Positions 45,188 to 56,524 of a stretch of DNA of 64,000 nucleotides are shown here, one piece after another. Source of the stretch: Caenorhabditis elegans (Eukaryota; Nematoda; Chromadorea; Rhabditida; Rhabditidae); NCBI RefSeq assembly GCF_000002985.6, contig NC_003283.11, positions 8,928,001 to 8,992,000 of the forward strand, written 5' to 3'. How positions within the stretch are numbered: the stretch's first letter is position 1; every line of letters begins with the position of its first letter. A model generated the notes under the pieces. That model saw nothing but the letters and a program-made list of their open reading frames with translations, was not told the origin of the DNA and ran no database searches. Position numbers and translations under genes: made by a program.

Positions 45188-46927
45188 TCAAACAGAAAAT
45201 TGGAATAAATCAGGATGTGAAAATTCCACATGAAATGCATCCAAAACCATTGCAATATGTATTCGATCTCTTGTCTTATTCAACAAACTTTGCCAATCGT
45301 TGTTTATGGAAAGTAGTTTTGTTAATCGATGTGCATATCTTGATACTTCCTGATCTTTATAGTGTTCGTGAAGATCATTTGCCAAAACATCTTGCAACTT
45401 TTGTGTGACTTCCTCAACATCTCCACCTAGCATTTTTCCTGGAAAAAAGTTGAGCATATACAATGGCTAGTCAATTGACAAACCTGTTAGCTTCAGACAT
45501 AATTGACCCAAAATGAATGCAAGTTCTGTATCTGTAGGATTCACATTAATAAACGAATCTACAAGAGAATCAGAATAATATGTCGGAATATCCAAAAGGC
45601 TGAAAAAACATTTTTTGATAAAACCGAATATTTCAATAAAACTATCAAAATACCTTCGTAACTCTTCCATGGAGTATCTTGTGCTCCACTCAGATTTTAC
45701 ATGAGTTGCATCATAGTCTACTAAAGAATCATGCGAAACCACAAATTGCTGAAATTCATGATAAGTTGGTAGGGCAAACATTGAAAAAAAACAAAACATT
45801 GAATAACCAGCCAAATTAACTTACCCTTTTTCCACAATTACCATTAACACGCATCTCAGCCGTCATTGACAGTCGCTCCAATCTTCCCCAGACATGCCAC
45901 ATACGCTTGAACATTGAGAATTTCTGATGGAACGGAAGTTCTCGAAAACCATCAAAATACATCAACCATGTGGCAGTTTTTGTCAGTTGTGCTTCCCAAA
46001 GGCTACAAGTTTCTTCTTTTCCATAGCATTTGATTAACTAAAAATAAATATTAGTTAGATTTTGCTTTAATGATAACAATACCGAAAGAGATTTCTGTTG
46101 TGTTAGTCGGGATTGTTTCAGTCCAAATGTAAGCTTTTCAAGTGTGCTCATTCCACTGTCGAAATCGGGCTCCTAAAAGTAAATTTTTTTACTGATAATT
46201 TGTAAATTAAAACAATTGCTTACCATTCGAAAAATCTTTTCAGTTTTTTCAATAATTGAACTCAAATCGATATACGTGGCTGGTCTTTCATGTAGTCTCT
46301 CTTTTTTTCGAAACAAAATTAGATGAGGAATTCCCAAGATTTTTTCCACGGTCTGAATATATTTTAAAATGAAGAATTGAATGTATTTTTCCATTAAATT
46401 CAAACTAACTTTTGGAATATTTTCCTCTATTAGCTTCCGTTTTCTGTTTTTTTCACGAAATATTAAAGAGCACTGGAATAAATCTCTGTCGTGTTGAATA
46501 TCTGAATAAAGTTCGGTATACAAAATTCTCATCGTCAGCTGGGACTTACTATCTGGTGTCATTCCTAAACTATAGCACTTTTCAAGCCGACATTTCTTGC
46601 ATTGCCATCTGAAATCAATTGAGTTGGACATTGTCAGATTAGAAGTAAAGGCCTCACCTTCCATCTTTGGGCTCACATGTTTTGTACGAACGACATTTTT
46701 GGCGATATCCGGTTCCGACGATCATCCGTCTGGAAATTTTATAATTGAAAAATTGAGAAAAATAACAGAATAAACCTGAAAAATGCCGCACAAGCTCGAC
46801 AGGCAGTAACTCCGAAGTGATTTCCATGTCCTTTAGAGCAACAAATTTCACATTTCAAGTCAAAGTTGCTCTCAACACTCCCGATTGAACTCTCTGAACT
46901 GGATACCGGTGAAGTTGCACAACTCAT
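45188..46927 (-). CDS. Nuclear hormone receptor (array unit f), 422 aa
   Basis: Exons are 46776-46927, 46658-46729, 46550-46608, 46410-46501, 46224-46352, 46083-46172, 45825-46037, 45654-45748, 45484-45599 and 45188-45438, giving 422 aa. The DBD has KCEICCSKGHGNHFG, CRACAAFFRR, then a divergent finger 2 (MIVGTGYRQKCRSYKTCEP) and WQCKKCRLEKCYSLGMTPD. The LBD core is MTAEMRVNGNCGKR. The last exon is long (83 codons) and ends HPDLFQFSV. This unit belongs to a second sub-family with unit g; unit a shares its split DBD. The LBD introns are placed differently from units b, d and e. Ligand unknown. Confidence 0.9.
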
Positions 46928-47697
46928 TTATGTAGTTCTGAATTCAAAAATACCGTATTTATTAATTTGTTTGCAGTTTTCGGAAAGGATGTGAAACAAT
47001 AAAGAATAATGAACAAAACACAAAATTCTACACGGTGCAATACTATTAAAAATAATTCGATTATAATGTTTGTTCAATAACGACTGAGTATGAAAAATCA
47101 ATAACCGACGGTATAACGGATTAAGAATATTCTCGATCAAAAATTGAATCAAAGTTCACATAATTTATTAACTCATTCGCATGACAAGGCTGATAACATG
47201 GGTGAAAAACTAAACTTCATTAGAAAAAGAAAAGGAAGCGCAGAGAGGAATGGAAAAAGAGACAAGGAGAAAGCAAACACTGAAGTTGGTACCCCTGCTT
47301 CTCGTATATGAGTGTCTGTGTATGTGGTAGAAAATTCTTTCCTTCTCTAAGTTTCTATTCCTCTAAAATTCCGTTTCCAAGATACCAGAATGAATGAGGA
47401 ACAAGAAACAAGACCGAGGACTATTATCTCGGTCACACATCTTCTGACGAGGTCACTACCGTGTTAATAATACACAAAAAATTGCAAAAATGCATTTATA
47501 CTGAAACTATTTTAACAAAACTTTAAGAAATATTCATTTGGAATGCCTAATACATAGTAAATCAAAATATGTAGGACATGAGATCAGAATGTGATAAAAA
47601 GAGATAATGAGATAATAAACAAAAATTTATCATGCAGAAGACACATTCAAAGTTGATAGTCTTATCAATTACAAAAATTGTTCAATTTTCTAAATTA
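46928..47697. other. Spacer between units f and g
   Basis: About 770 bp including a purine-rich patch near 47220-47280. No gene, repeat or RNA recognised. Confidence 0.4.
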
Positions 47698-49465
47698 TTA
47701 ACACGTGAGTTGAAAGTATTCATGATTCGAAATATTAATTTCATAAACTCCAAGAATAGCGCACAAGTGAAATTTCTCGCTTCTACTATTTCTTAGTTTC
47801 TGAAATTTTAAATATCAATCTTGTGGATGATAGTTCTCTAAACAACTCACAACAAATTTATCACAAACTTTTAGTAATTGACTCAGTCGCAATGCATATG
47901 GAACTTTATTCCTTTTTGTGTAATACAAATGCAAATCATTAGCCAACGTATCAAGTAGTTTTTCAGTAGCATCTAATAACTCGCCTTGAATGATTTTTCC
48001 TAAAAGAATTGATGGAACCGATTTTATAAAAAACTTTAATTCTCACCTGCCATTCCAAAAGATAAAGTACACAAGAGATAGGCGAGTTCAACTAAATCCG
48101 GTTTCAATTCGACAATTCCCCACACAATATCATCATAGAACAAATCTTTTGCATTGAATAAACTGTAAAAGTGTATTTGAATCCCGATGGAACACTTAGA
48201 ACAATTCTCACAAAGAAAATGAGTCAAATTACGACATAGTTTGTCTACTTTTGAAGTCCGAGACTATTATCATCACCTTTCTTTGGAAAGGAAATAGTCT
48301 TTTCTAGTCATTTTTCAACTATTTTCTTCAAACACAAAAACTTACATTGAAGTTCTTCAAAAGAATAATGGCTCCACCAGCTCATATCTGCATCCATTCG
48401 GGAGTAATCGGAAAGATGATTATTTGACACGACGAACTGCTGAAAATATGATTCAAAAATGTTTATCAAAGTCACTAACATCTTACTAACATTCTTACCG
48501 CACTGCCTATTAACCCTCATCTGTGCCGTCATTGCAGTCCTTTCTAGTTTATTCCAAGTTGACCATGTCGTTTGAACAAGTTGTAGTCTCAAATGATATG
48601 GAAGATTCCTAAACGCATTTGAGTAATTGAGCCATTTGACAACAGCTAAAATCTGATCTTCCCATGAAGATATCGCAGTTTCTCTTGTGATGAATGATGC
48701 TGCTTAAATAATAATTTGTAGATAAACTTTTAATTATTTCGAAAACGAAACGCAAGAATAGATTACTGCGGAGAACGATGCTCCTCCAATCCACGTGCAA
48801 ACTGCTCAAGGTTGTTTAATTTCCACAGATGGAGAGAACTTTGGGGATTCTGCGGGATATCTTTTGATTAATTGTATTCACCGAATCTATTCACGCTTGT
48901 TACCATTTCTTCAACCTTGCTAGCAAAACTAGTCATGTCGATGTATGTTACAGCGCAATTTGCTGATAACTCTTTTTTCGTAAAACAAATGTAATGAGGT
49001 TGTCCTAAAACGGATTCCACTGTCTGAAAGATTCCACTGAAATAAATCTCGGTCACATTGAATATCTGGAAAAATACATTAACTAATAGAAGTTAACATG
49101 AATTTTCTACTCCGTGTTGTCATTCCATTTGCAATACATCTATCGAAGCGACATTTTTTACAAGCCCATCTGAAAAAAATTCGCTATTTTTATTACTTAT
49201 TATTAAAATTTCAAATTTACCTTCCTTTATTGTCCGCTTTGCATTTAGAATTCATAAATTGGCAGACAATTTCTGGCCCTGTATTGAAATGACACCTCCT
49301 AAAAAATGCAGCACAAGCTCGACAAGTTAATGCTCCAAAATGTTTTCCATGCGCTTGAATACCACAAATTTTACAACAAGACATATCAGGAAGCACAATT
49401 TCTAATAAATCCGCGCTCTCTATGACCTCAGTTTTAGGTGTTGAAGTTGAAGCTGAACCATCCAT
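47698..49465 (-). pseudogene. Nuclear hormone receptor (array unit g), probably broken
   Basis: The first exon (49221-49465) has an intact-looking finger 1 (CCKICGIQAHGKHFG, CRACAAFFRRCHF). The next (upper end 49169) has WACKKCRFDRCIANGM. Receptor-like LBD exons follow in order and parallel unit f: TVESVLGQPHYICF (48904-49023), NNLEQFARGLEEH (up to 48849), MTAQMRVNRQCGKN (ending near 48490), FVVSNNHLSDY, VELKPDLVELAYLLC, LANDLHLYYTKR, and a final exon ending at 47698. I cannot join them in one frame. The NIQCDRDLFQ exon runs into the next without an intron and in the wrong phase. The exon ending EELQ leaves in phase 1 where phase 2 is needed. A real gene with unusual splicing is possible; decay is more likely. 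Confidence 0.65.
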
Positions 49466-51603
49466 TCTTAAAAATAAGAGTGAAGCTTAATCTTCGAAAC
49501 AAATTATTTAAAAGTACAATTACATGGACGTGAAAAGATAACAACGTTAAGAAGAAATATACATACACGCAGACACAACGAGAAATACAACTGCATCGAG
49601 AGAATATTTGCCGACAAGTGGAAACCGATAATATTTAGTATAAGAGGGTGTCCTACTAGTGCAAACTAACTTTTTTGTTTGAATTTTGATATAAAGGACA
49701 TAGATTTTTATATAGTGCGGAAAACAGGAACATTTTTATTGAACAGAGATGCTTGGGAATAAATCAAACTATCGTTTCATTGAAGACTCTAAAATTCAGT
49801 TCATATATTTTTAAAAATAATTCAAATACGGGATGAAAATTAATTGATTCATGAAAGTATAGTTATATTAGTTATTTTGTGATTAAATTTTCAAGGTTCC
49901 AGCTTCTTTTTCAGACAATATCCTATGCTACCAGAAATCAGAGAATGTTGGTAAATACTATTTGTCTACAAAAAATAAAGCATCAAATCACACTTTTTGT
50001 GACAGTAATGATTCACGGGTCGTTGTTACTTTGAGTTCTGTACGCTTCAAAATTATGAAATAGAAACAGAATTGGCGAGGTAGGGAGTTTGGAGTTTGAT
50101 AAGCTTTTAACCATACATATAATTATACCGGAATCAGTGACGACAAACCGTTAAAAATGTTGATTGTTGTTCTCCATATCTGTAAAACAGCTTCACCAAG
50201 ATTTCCATCGATAATTTATGGGGTTTATGATTCAAAGTAAAAGTAGGGCCAAAATAAACTTCGATGCCGATAAAGTTCGATAAATGAACAACTCAAAATA
50301 TCTCAAAATTTTATGTCAAAAGTGCAGCAATTTATCAATATTTCAAAAAATATGGACTGTTGCAAAAATATGAGCCCTACAGTGTTCAAATAGAAACTAT
50401 TAAAATATTTTAAAACATAACCCTATTTACATTTGGTGATAACTAAGCAACTGCAATTGTTTTGATAGAAAATAAGAAATCTAAAAAAACTTTTGAAAAA
50501 GTTTTACTGTGATATTTAGTCATCCTATCATCATACGGATTGGCTTGAACAATTTTTCTACAAATGGTTCCATTTTTAAGTTAAAAAATTACGGTGACAC
50601 CAAACCGATCAGATTTTCTCTTGGATAACAATCAAAGTCTGTATAAACTTTGAAATCTTTGAACCCAGTGATTTGCAATTTTTTATTTTTTTTTACTTTG
50701 CGTCATAGGATTATATCATAAGAATTGCAGGTGTTTTTAAAGCTAAATTCTGAGAGTGTAATGCAGGCTTTATACTGAAAATGTTTTGCCAAATATTCGA
50801 GATTGAGATTGTTGAGATCACTTGATTTTATCTTGAACAAATAATTTATCAATAAGCAATTCACAAGAAGTATAAATTAAAACTGATGTATGTCCGCGAG
50901 GACTCGATAATAAGAGATTTCTGCTCAAAATCGTTTGGAGATTTTTTTGGAGATTTTGAGCCACCATAGAACATGTTAAAAGATTTCAAGAAGTCTCTTA
51001 ATAAAATATATTTTTTTGTCGTGTTAAGAATAATAGATTAATGTAAACTTGCTAATTTACCATACTCATTCTCAAGGTTTTTGAGCAATGAACATGCAAG
51101 GTTCTTCTTAAAAAACGTAAACAACTAATTGTACAGGTGCACCACGAAAGCAATACTTATTAGCGTGAAGAAAATAAATACAGTGCATCAGAATGTAAAA
51201 TTAATTCATTTTAATCAAACATTATCTATATCTGTCCTAAATCTTAATTTTGTTACAACGAAGTCGTTCCCTTTACGTTAAAAATTGATCACTCATTGTT
51301 AGTTGGAATATTTAATTTCCAAAATAGTTTAGTTTTCAGGAAATAAAGTCTCGTAGTCCTAATTTATTTAATATTTCAAATTGCATTACATGAATCAGGT
51401 TATACAATATTCAACGATTTTCTTTTATTTAATTTGTATCCATTAGAATTATATAGTTGAACAACAGAAAACTCATTTATTACACAAGTTTATTACTACA
51501 AGTTTATACAAGTTAATACGACTATAATGTGGTTCTTCCAGTTGAATATAGAGATTGAACCTTATTCCGATCAGTTTTCTCACAGCAAATGAATCCTGAA
51601 AAC
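49466..51603. other. Intergenic DNA between receptor and chemoreceptor clusters
   Basis: About 2.1 kb of AT-rich DNA without long open frames on either strand. No repeats or RNA genes recognised. Confidence 0.5.
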
Positions 51604-52929
51604 TCAAATTCTGATTGAAGCTCTGCTTATTTCATTAATATGCTTACTTCTAATTGCATTTCTATAATCTCGAATGATCCAAATTATTGCTAGTTGATCA
51701 AGTGGAGGATAAACCGCAACTAAAGCTATTGCAATGTTAGAGTATGCTCCAAATGAAACTCCAACAATTGGAGAAACCAAGAGAAGAGCAGTTGGGGTGT
51801 ACATCATTATGATTGGAATTCCTGCTTGAATAGCCAATGCAAATAGTAATTGCTTCTGCATTCTTCTTGTATGCTCGCTCAATTCCGACTGTAATTTTGC
51901 CAATTTGAAGTAACATTGCATTCCGAAGTATCCCATGATTCCAAGACAAATGAAAAAGCATGAACATAAAGCCATCATTGTTAACCAGACACCAATTGGC
52001 TTTGTGCACTCTCCGTTGTCATCGCAAATCTGAAAGTTCATCGGTTTTCTAGACATCTTAAATTAGAGTTTCATCTTACGTAATATATTGGCCCGTTGTA
52101 AAGTACTTGATCCATTGTCAGATTATAATTCGTTTTAAATTCCTCTCTGAAAAGTTCAAACTGATCACTAATAAAAACTTTTTTGAAAATCAAAGCTCAC
52201 GTTAGCTGATCAGTGAAATAATCAAATTCACCAAGAAAGAAATATTTCAGTGAAATGAGAAAAAGTCCGAGAGTGAACGATCCGAGAACCCAAAACATAA
52301 GGTACAACTTGCTGAACATCCAGAGATACCGGTGATGAAAGATTGCGACGAATCGGTAAATGAAGTGAACGGATAGGATGATGAGCATTGTGACGTACAT
52401 TGTGCAAAATTGAACTGAAAGTTATCAAAATGGAAAATTAATGGGGTTATTCAAGTAGTGTCGGAAAATTAAAAAGTGTAGAAAAATTACGTCACAACCT
52501 TATTCAAGTAATGTAGCAAAATGTATTTAAATACATTTTGCTACATTACTTGAATAACCCCATAAGTTTTAATTTTATTACGTATTTTTATTTTCAATAA
52601 TCCTTTAAACAATTAATGAAAGAAAAACAATTAGAAGTTAATAACTCACGAATCAAGAGTGGTCCGAGAGTTCTATCCGGACCGTTGTACATTCTGAAGA
52701 GTACATAAGATGTTTCAGTACTGTGAGCTGCCAAATTTGCATTAGTTGTCGCCGTAGAATACATTATTAGAACCACGTTGTACACAATCATCAGGTACTT
52801 GTATGGACCAAAACTAGCTCGAGTTTTGAAAATTATCAAGAGAAGAAGGAAGATTTCAGATGCCAGGGAAATAATATATTTGATTCCCGATGTATGCATA
52901 GCCAAGCCAAGAAGAAACTCAGAGCTCAT
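51604..52929 (-). CDS. Str-type seven-transmembrane chemoreceptor 1, 328 aa
   Basis: Exons are 52650-52929, 52201-52414, 52080-52146 and 51604-52029, giving 328 aa, normal for nematode serpentine receptors. Hydrophobic segments fit seven helices: helix 1 (YIISLASEIFLLLLIIF), helix 2 after FGPYKYLM, helix 3 ending VHFIYRF, and helix 7 before YPPLDQLAIIWIIRDYRNA. The GxYKxLM and YPPxDQ motifs are those of the Str superfamily. An extracellular loop carries an N-glycosylation sequon (NLT) in NLTMDQVLYNGPIYY. The likely role is detection of small molecules at sensory cilia through G proteins. The ATG at 52929 follows a TTTTCAG spliced-leader-like site. It is the most divergent of the four and has fewer introns. 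Intron 1 contains a long palindrome. Confidence 0.88.
52441..52564. repeat. Hairpin insertion with a 58-bp perfect palindrome
   Basis: In intron 1 of chemoreceptor 1, positions 52500-52557 form a perfect 58-bp palindrome with a 29-bp half-site (TTATTCAAGTAATGTAGCAA and so on). The motif ATGGGGTTATTCAAGTA at 52441 is also matched inverted by the end of the palindrome and the following CCCCAT, making a nested hairpin of about 124 bp. This looks like a small foldback or MITE-type element. Confidence 0.85.
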
Positions 52930-54386
52930 TGTTGAAAGTTTAACTGAAAATTTGAAACTTAAAAATGGAGTAAATCTCGCAGGTGTTAAGATTTCGTGCG
53001 GTCTTAGCAACAAGAAACAAAGTAAACTGAAGAAAAACTTAAACGTCAAAGCAGAGAAATTGAAATGAAATTTATTAACATTCACAGTCTAATGAAATCA
53101 TGGCAATTAGATCAAAGTGCGTTAAAAAGAGATATGTTCTAGACTGATTTTTGAGAAAAAGATGATTAAAATCCCTCCCATGGGATTTTAATTTTAAGGT
53201 GGATAATTGCTCTAATGATGCGCTGAGAAAAAAGCTAGAAGAATCAAATGATGCAAGATATTGTTTCGATATATTCTTGGCAAAATATGTGCAAGTTTTG
53301 GGGAGAGAAATAATAATACAACATTTTTGAGAAAGATCTCACAGTTTTTTATAATTTGCATTATGAGAATAGTAAGGTTTTTGAAGCTTCCGTATCCAAT
53401 ATAAATCTCCAAATACTAAGTATATTATTTTATTTTTCTATAATTTAAAACGATTTCTTTTTGTGCGAAATGTTCCTGCTACTAATGAAAAATTGTAAGT
53501 CAACGCTATTACATCACACAGCATGTAAAAATATTTATATCTTGGCAAGGGCAGATGAAAACTTTTATAGTGAAAGTTTAAATATTACCTAAATGTTGGA
53601 ATCTGAATAAACAAAAATTTATTTTTTTAATTTCGAATAATGATATATCATGCGGTGAGCAGTTCTAGGAGCCTTCAGGTAGGCGTTTTTTGCCAATAGT
53701 TGTCTGACCGCCTTGACAGAACAACACTTTAGTAATCATATGAAATGGCAAAAAGCAGATGAACAGTTTTATAGTGAAAGTTTGAATACTACCAAAATTT
53801 TGGAATTTAAATAAACAAAAATTCATTTCATTATATTGAATAATGGTAAATCACGCGCTTAATCATTTTTAGGAATCTTCAGGTGAAAAGTCGTCTGGCC
53901 GACTTCACAGAACAACACTTCAGCAATCATACTAAAGTGCAGTTTTCTGCAAATATAAAAATTAGTTCTGATAAATGAAATACATAATAAGAGATAAATT
54001 CGAAAATCATGGCAATTGGCTACAGATATTGAAATAAATTTCTAGCCAGATGTTTGTAGCGTAATTGAAAGTTTATTAATATTTATTATCAATACACGCA
54101 TTTGCATCGATTTAATCTACACACGAATTTTTCAAATGAAGTATGAAATAATTGTGCTTGCTTACGTAGTTTTTTGTTAATTAAAACACAACTCAAAACT
54201 AATACATAGTTGCAATGTTTGGCCTTATATAAGTTTCATAAGTTTCAAGACATTCGCAAGCGTTTAACTATAGAAATAATTAATAATGTATACGATGTAA
54301 AGCTTAATCAATTGGTGGATAAAATACAAGTTTATTTGTTCACATGCAGATTACTGAAGTTGCTAAATGACAGAAAAACTATCGAA
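52930..54386. other. Spacer between chemoreceptors 1 and 2
   Basis: About 1.45 kb, AT-rich. It contains a diverged tandem duplication at about 53541-53945, described separately. No supportable coding exon. Confidence 0.5.
53541..53945 (+). repeat. Diverged tandem duplication, about 200 bp per unit
   Basis: Two adjacent copies, about 53541-53749 and 53750-53945, share GGCAxAxGCAGATGAA, TTTTATAGTGAAAGTTT, AATAAACAAAAATT, a GGA..CTTCAGGT block, GTCTG..CCG, ACAGAACAACACTT and AGxAATCAT in the same order. They differ by substitutions and small indels. They are noncoding and lie downstream of chemoreceptor 2. Confidence 0.8.
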
Positions 54387-55704
54387 CTATAACGATAAAT
54401 GCGATTTGGTAAGGCTTAATCTTGTAGTGAAGATTGTTGAAGAGGACGTATTGTCTGATTTTTTTCCACATTTGAAAAAATCTGAAAAAAAAAACAAATA
54501 TTTCTGTAACGAAAGCATCATCAAATTAGAATACCTTTCACACCAATTCTAAAATCTTTGATGACGTAGATGATTGCGAACTGATCAATTGGAGGATAGA
54601 TTGAAAGTGTTGCCATGGCAATATTAACATATGGTCCCAACCCAATCTTGAACATTGGGGTAATGAAGAGCAAAAGTATTGGAATGTACATGAAGATTAT
54701 TGGGATGACAGACTGAAACAATCAAAGTGGCTGACTAAACTAAAATCAGTTGTCTTACTTGAATAATTAAAGCAATCATCAACTGTTTTTGAAGATCAAC
54801 AGTTCGGCAGCTTGTCTGCTTATCATTCTTATTCAGTTTCACACAACAACGGTATCCACAGTACAACATTATGACGATTGAGAAAATCTGCCAAAAAATT
54901 GTTTATATTTTTTATTAGAAAGTGATGTTCCAACCAATCCATTACTTAGAATCATCATTGCAGTCCAGTCCTTCAATGGCATCTCACATTCATCATTTTC
55001 ATTACAAATGTAATAATTTGGTCCATTATATACAACTTGGTCCATTGTCAAGTTATAGTATAGAGAGAACTCCTCGCTGAAAAATAGGGGAAGCTTTTAA
55101 AAACAAATTACGCTGTACCTAAGCTCGATTGATCGGCGTTCGGTCTCGGGGAATGCGAAGAATTTAAGTATGCACATTGATACCCCACAAGCTGCTGACC
55201 CAAATACCCAAAACATTAAATACCCTCCGTTGAAATACTCCATTTTTTTAAAGCTAGAAAATAAATATTTGAAAAGTTATTAACCTGATAACTTACTCGC
55301 AAACAACAACATAGCGATAGATGAAATGAACGACCAGAAGGAGAATCAAGGTGAAGTAAAACGCGCAGAAATCGACTGAAAATTAGAAATTGATCACTGA
55401 ATTCCAATTAATTTGACTAACTGAGAAAAATTGGTGCAAGATAGCGGCTAACATATCCTTCATACAGATCAAAGACAACAAATGATGTTTCCGTACTATG
55501 CGCCATCATTCCTGACATTACACTTATAACTGAATACATGAGTTCAACAATTGTATAAGAAAACATCAAACGGCGATAGGCGCCATAAGAAGTGTTGGCC
55601 TTAAAAGTGAGCAAGTAGAAAAGCATTGTGTTTGAAAATAATGCAACAACGACTCCCAACTGTTCGCAACGAATTGTGAAGGTTAACATCCATCGTGCGC
55701 TCAT
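54387..55704 (-). CDS. Str-type seven-transmembrane chemoreceptor 2, 346 aa
   Basis: Exons are 55422-55704, 55297-55375, 55119-55253, 54935-55076, 54759-54887, 54535-54712 and 54387-54481, giving 346 aa. The start MSARWMLTFT aligns with paralog 4. Landmarks are YGAYRRLMFSYTIVE in helix 2, HFIYRY at the end of helix 3, the sequon in YNLTMDQVVYNGPNYY, and YPPIDQFAIIYVIKDFR in helix 7. A separate last exon encodes a cytoplasmic tail (DFFKCGKKSDN and so on). Reading through the last donor instead would stop after four codons. I prefer the spliced tail because paralogs 3 and 4 have the same exon. It is part of a tandem trio with 3 and 4 sharing exon sizes 79, 135, 142, 129 and 178. Confidence 0.88.
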
Positions 55705-56524
55705 CTCAAGGTTTCAGCGTGAATGAGCTCTTTGAAATTGTTTTCCGACATGGAACAACTGTACAATAGGGATTCACTATACGTTTTGAACTTTTTCATA
55801 TTTATGTCTACTTGTCTACTTAAAACTAAAGACCCTACGAAATGACTGTTTTGGAACAATATTTTTGAAAACAGTAGACGTCTGGCGTAAAGCTAAGGGA
55901 ATATATAAAGTAGTGTTAAGACAAGGATCACAAACTGAACATTTTATGAAGAAACACAAAATTATCAAATACTTATGGCAAGGTGTTAACAATAATTTAA
56001 TGTAATCTAATTTAATGGTAATTATGGCAAATGTCAATCCTTATCGTTAGTTGAGCCATGGGTGAAGCCAGAATTATGAAAAACGGTCCGATGACAACTG
56101 AGTGATATAAAATAAATTTTGATCTGCTGTCCATATCCAGCTTGAAGCGACTGCCAGTTGTAAACTGGTTGGGTCAACTTTTTCGACTATTTTAAAAATC
56201 CTTATACGGCTCACTATTTTGTGTGTGATTTTAATTCTTTAGGTCTACCGTTTTAACAGACTTTTCACAATAAAAAACAGCTTTTAAATAAAAAAAATTC
56301 CGCTGCTTTTCCAGCAGCTGATACCCATTTTTCAGGACTGCCGTTGTACCTGTGTTTGTAATTTATGAATGAGGATGAAAACAGAAATAAATTATTCAAT
56401 TTACAACACAACAATATTTTTTAAATGAAAATTTCAAATTAATTAAAAATATTGGTGATCTTTATGCTTAAAATTAATACGACCAAATATGTGAAAGAAA
56501 GTCATAAATATGATTGAAAGGATA
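55705..56524. other. Spacer between chemoreceptors 2 and 3
   Basis: About 820 bp, presumably the promoter of chemoreceptor 2. One open frame of 73 codons on minus has no partner. Nothing else seen. Confidence 0.4.

Noticed and set aside
52778-53068. Lys-rich plus-strand 96-codon frame
   Set aside because: Antisense to the first exon and leader of chemoreceptor 1.
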